A stretch of DNA of 15,211 nucleotides, taken from NCBI GenBank assembly GCA_964635325.1, contig CAZWOL010000061.1, forward strand, positions 1 through 15,211, read 5' to 3'. The translations under genes and the position numbers were made by a program. Shown piece by piece: positions 13,292-15,211 of the stretch (positions within the stretch are counted from its first letter, which is position 1; each line of letters starts with the position of its first letter). This stretch comes from BOG-1112 sp964635325. GTDB lineage: Bacteria > Bdellovibrionota_B > Oligoflexia > Oligoflexales > Bog-1112. The notes below the pieces were generated by a model. It was given only the letters and a program-made list of their open reading frames with translations. It did no database searches and had not been told where the DNA came from.

Positions 13292-14494
13292 TCAAGTCGC
13301 CTTGACAGCAGGCATATCACCAGCAACCCGCAAATAAGCAAAGATGAGAGCAAGAGCAGGTGCAAGAGGGAGTGGACGAAAAAGATGACGAGCCACCTCT
13401 CTAAAATAATTCCAGTATAGGTTACGATGTGCATGGACATCCGCTAAGATGTCTCGACGCTCTTGAGCTGAAGTCCTCTCACTCATTTGTATACCAGTAT
13501 CTCCGACCCACATTGCAGGATGAGATGCTATGTCTGATAAACTTAAACGATGTCGAAACGGATGACTACCAAGTAAAAAAGATAGGAGATGCGCCTGCAA
13601 AGCATGGCCTTCTCTCTCCCCACGAGGACGATGGCGTTGCAGATTAGATTTTAGTATCGTCTCCAAAACTTTCTGATTAGCTGTCAGCTCAAGCCATCCA
13701 AGCTCCTGACTGGAATCACGATCATCATAAGGTTGCCCATCAAGCATAACAAGCAAGAGCATCCCAAAACTGTAGATATCCGCTTGAGCATAAGAAAACT
13801 GTTCACCATGACGCATTTCAGGCACCATGTATATGCTGGTTCCTCTATAGGTTTTACCTGTTTGACCATTACAAAATTCAGCAAGACCAAAATCTGTCAA
13901 TCGCGCATCGCCATTCCCATCTATGAGGACATTTTCCGGCTTGATATCAAAGTGCACAGCTCCTATGGAATGGCAATACAACAATGCTGACAAGACCTGC
14001 TTAGCAATACGGATGACATCCTGTTCTTTCACACATTTATGACACGTCAATTGGTTCAAAATCCAATTTAAGAGATCACCCTGTGGACAATAGGGTAAGT
14101 AAATTATTTTACGGCTTTCATCAAAGCTGAATGGAAAAAGTATATTGGGATGAGGTTTCGTTGCTGCAGAAAAGAATCGACATTCCTGTTCAAAAGCCTC
14201 TTGGGCCATGAGCACTCGATCAAGCCTTAGATTGCTTCTAATTCTCTTTTCGACCCATCGCCTACCATGCGGATCTGTGCATAAATAAATAGTTCCGCAT
14301 GCTCCTGATCCCAAGATTTGACAATGCACCTCGTCACTTTGCTCAGCTCTCTTTAGCGGAGCTTGACTTGTATCTGCATCATCCATTTTCCCATTACACA
14401 GCCCTGCTAAGCTATACTGTGAAGGAAATATAACTGTGCAAAGTAGGACTGAACACACGAGACCAAGAACGAGATGAACATCCCTAAATAGCAT
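13292..14494 (-). CDS. Ser/Thr protein kinase with N-terminal signal peptide (400 aa)
   Basis: A complete eukaryotic-type kinase domain spans about residues 57-327. It shows the Gly-rich loop GSGACG (62-67), the ATP-anchoring Lys83 (VEKR), an alpha-C Glu near 102-104, the catalytic loop HFDIKPEN (181-188; Asp183, Asn188), DFG (201-203), VPE (224-226) in place of APE, Asp239 of the F helix, and a late Arg near 316. The Arg before the catalytic Asp is replaced by Phe, so activation-loop phosphorylation may not be needed. Residues 7-24 form a signal-peptide-like hydrophobic core with cleavage possible after SLA (30). The ATG at 14494 has AAGGAG 6 bases upstream, so this N-terminus is well supported. 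A second hydrophobic segment lies at 375-391. The kinase therefore appears to act outside the cytoplasm, where ATP is absent unless it is delivered into a host cell. An internal ATG at 14386 would give a cytoplasmic form but has a poor site. Confidence 0.92.
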   Translation of the reverse strand: MLFRDVHLVLGLVCSVLLCTVIFPSQYSLAGLCNGKMDDADTSQAPLKRAEQSDEVHCQILGSGACGTIYLCTDPHGRRWVEKRIRSNLRLDRVLMAQEAFEQECRFFSAATKPHPNILFPFSFDESRKIIYLPYCPQGDLLNWILNQLTCHKCVKEQDVIRIAKQVLSALLYCHSIGAVHFDIKPENVLIDGNGDARLTDFGLAEFCNGQTGKTYRGTSIYMVPEMRHGEQFSYAQADIYSFGMLLLVMLDGQPYDDRDSSQELGWLELTANQKVLETILKSNLQRHRPRGEREGHALQAHLLSFLLGSHPFRHRLSLSDIASHPAMWVGDTGIQMSERTSAQERRDILADVHAHRNLYWNYFREVARHLFRPLPLAPALALIFAYLRVAGDMPAVKAT

Positions 14495-14588
14495 ACGTCT
14501 CTCCTTGTAGGTTCGATCTACTATTGAAGCCTAGTTCAACAATTGTGACGATGGCCTATTTGGAATGAGGAGATACTAAATCAGGAAA

Positions 14589-14975
14589 CTAAACTTCGCG
14601 AGCAGTCACATCAATGACGTTTTTATAGCGTCGTTGCGCCTGTCGCTGAATTACATATTTTTCGGAGGTCTCACCACCCAAAGCTACAAACCATGCAACT
14701 GTGACCAAGATAGGATTGGAATGCCAATAATTGAGGGTTGCCAGACTTGCAACCAAATAGCGGGGACAAAAAATAAACCCTAACCACCAAAACAATCCCC
14801 CAAAAGGGATTGAAGAGAACAAGAGTGTCAGACGGGGGAAAAATGTGAGAAAAACTAAAAGAAACGGACCATGAATGTCCCAATAATTGAATCGACCAAA
14901 CTCAACTCCAAAGAAGGATATCGAGAGCGTCGTTAAAGCACACAGGATTAGAAATGTAAAAATAAATCGCAACAT
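14589..14975 (-). CDS. Small integral membrane protein, conserved hypothetical (128 aa)
   Basis: About three to four hydrophobic helices fill the protein: an N-terminal one (LRFIFTFLILCALTTLSI), a central aromatic pair (FLLVFLTFFPRLTLLFSSIPFGG and LFWWLGFIFCPRYLVASLAT), and a last one (ILVTVAWFVALGG). A charged cytoplasmic tail ends in ETSEKYVIQRQAQRRYKNV. The PRLTLLFSSIPFGGLFWWLG and YWHSNPILV..W.VALGGE segments resemble a family of uncharacterised proteobacterial membrane proteins (recalled, not searched). The frame is open to a TTG at 15023; I chose the ATG at 14975, although its ribosome binding site is weak, because it starts directly at the first helix. Function is unknown. It lies 94 bases upstream of the kinase gene on the same strand. 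Confidence 0.75.
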   Translation of the reverse strand: MLRFIFTFLILCALTTLSISFFGVEFGRFNYWDIHGPFLLVFLTFFPRLTLLFSSIPFGGLFWWLGFIFCPRYLVASLATLNYWHSNPILVTVAWFVALGGETSEKYVIQRQAQRRYKNVIDVTAREV

Positions 14976-15040
14976 TCCGGAAGAATATGTCAAAATGAAA
15001 GAGCTCGCAATACAAATGTTCAAAGTAGCACTTTAGACTT

Positions 15041-15211
15041 TTAGTGGCGTCCTGCAAAAAGCAAACTGATATATGAAAACACCACTCGGTTGTCGACATA
15101 AGCAGAACAATCATCCTGTGCCGAGCCCACTGTTACCAAAAGATCCCAAAGTATTTGCATTTTAAAGACGTCAGTATAAATCGCTGCGAGAACCTCTTCG
15201 CTTTCATGCAG
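15041..15211 (-). CDS. C-terminal end of a gene running off the window (partial)
   Basis: Reading the minus strand from the window edge, one frame stays open for 56 codons and ends in TAA at 15043-15041. The product begins LHESEEVLAAIYTDVFKMQIL and ends FSYISLLFAGRH. It appears mixed helical, with one cysteine and no recognised motif. It would end 65 bases before the start of the small membrane protein gene and could share its transcript. An open frame of this length at a contig edge can occur by chance, so support is moderate. Confidence 0.4.
   Translation of the reverse strand: MHESEEVLAAIYTDVFKMQILWDLLVTVGSAQDDCSAYVDNRVVFSYISLLFAGRH

Noticed and set aside
13288..13310. TCAAG/CTTGA hairpin at the kinase stop codon
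   Set aside because: Only 5 bp and no following U-tract; likely incidental.

Overview
The window (about 40-45% GC, dense, both strands used) looks like the chromosome of a Gram-negative proteobacterium. Support comes from Sec-type signal peptides, AGGAG-type ribosome binding sites, a sigma-54 (-24/-12) promoter that matches consensus, a periplasmic-type lytic transglycosylase and a proteobacterial-looking riboflavin gene. I cannot name the lineage from sequence alone. The many exported eukaryote-like or host-interaction families (Sel1 repeats, a Ser/Thr kinase, a sphingomyelinase-like enzyme) fit a host-associated, intracellular or predatory lifestyle. That last point is inference.

Left part (1-6471, plus strand): the 3' end of a gene for a coiled-coil protein with two membrane segments, then four genes for exported proteins. 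Three are Sel1-repeat proteins (starts at 1275, 2118 and 5209). The fourth (3142) is a 625-residue protein of unknown family with a run of 21 serines encoded by a perfect 15-bp tandem repeat. The following gap (6472-6941) holds a 75% GC palindromic element and one small doubtful minus-strand ORF.

Middle part (6942-11130): a minus-strand exported lytic transglycosylase with a sigma-54-type promoter; a divergent small exported protein resembling the DsbD N-terminal domain; an intergenic region with a consensus sigma-54 promoter that faces no gene, followed by a C7-A-G7 palindrome; then ribA (GTP cyclohydrolase II, minus). After ribA come a plus-strand membrane protein of unknown function with a good sigma-70 promoter, an acyl-ACP thioesterase-family protein, and a 56-residue lysine/glutamate-rich protein.

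Right part (11171-15211, all minus strand): reading in the direction of transcription from the right edge, a partial gene, a small integral membrane protein, a Ser/Thr protein kinase that begins with a signal peptide, an exported sphingomyelinase-like metallophosphodiesterase, and two overlapping small membrane proteins that look like diverged paralogues.

Of 15 well-supported complete genes, 11 begin with a signal peptide or an equivalent N-terminal hydrophobic segment, so this is a secretome-rich accessory region interrupted by a few housekeeping genes (ribA, thioesterase). The most notable items are the orphan sigma-54 promoter (candidate small RNA or ribA antisense transcript), the exported kinase beside the sphingomyelinase-like enzyme, and the serine-repeat VNTR. 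No transposase, tRNA, rRNA, CRISPR array or integrase was seen.
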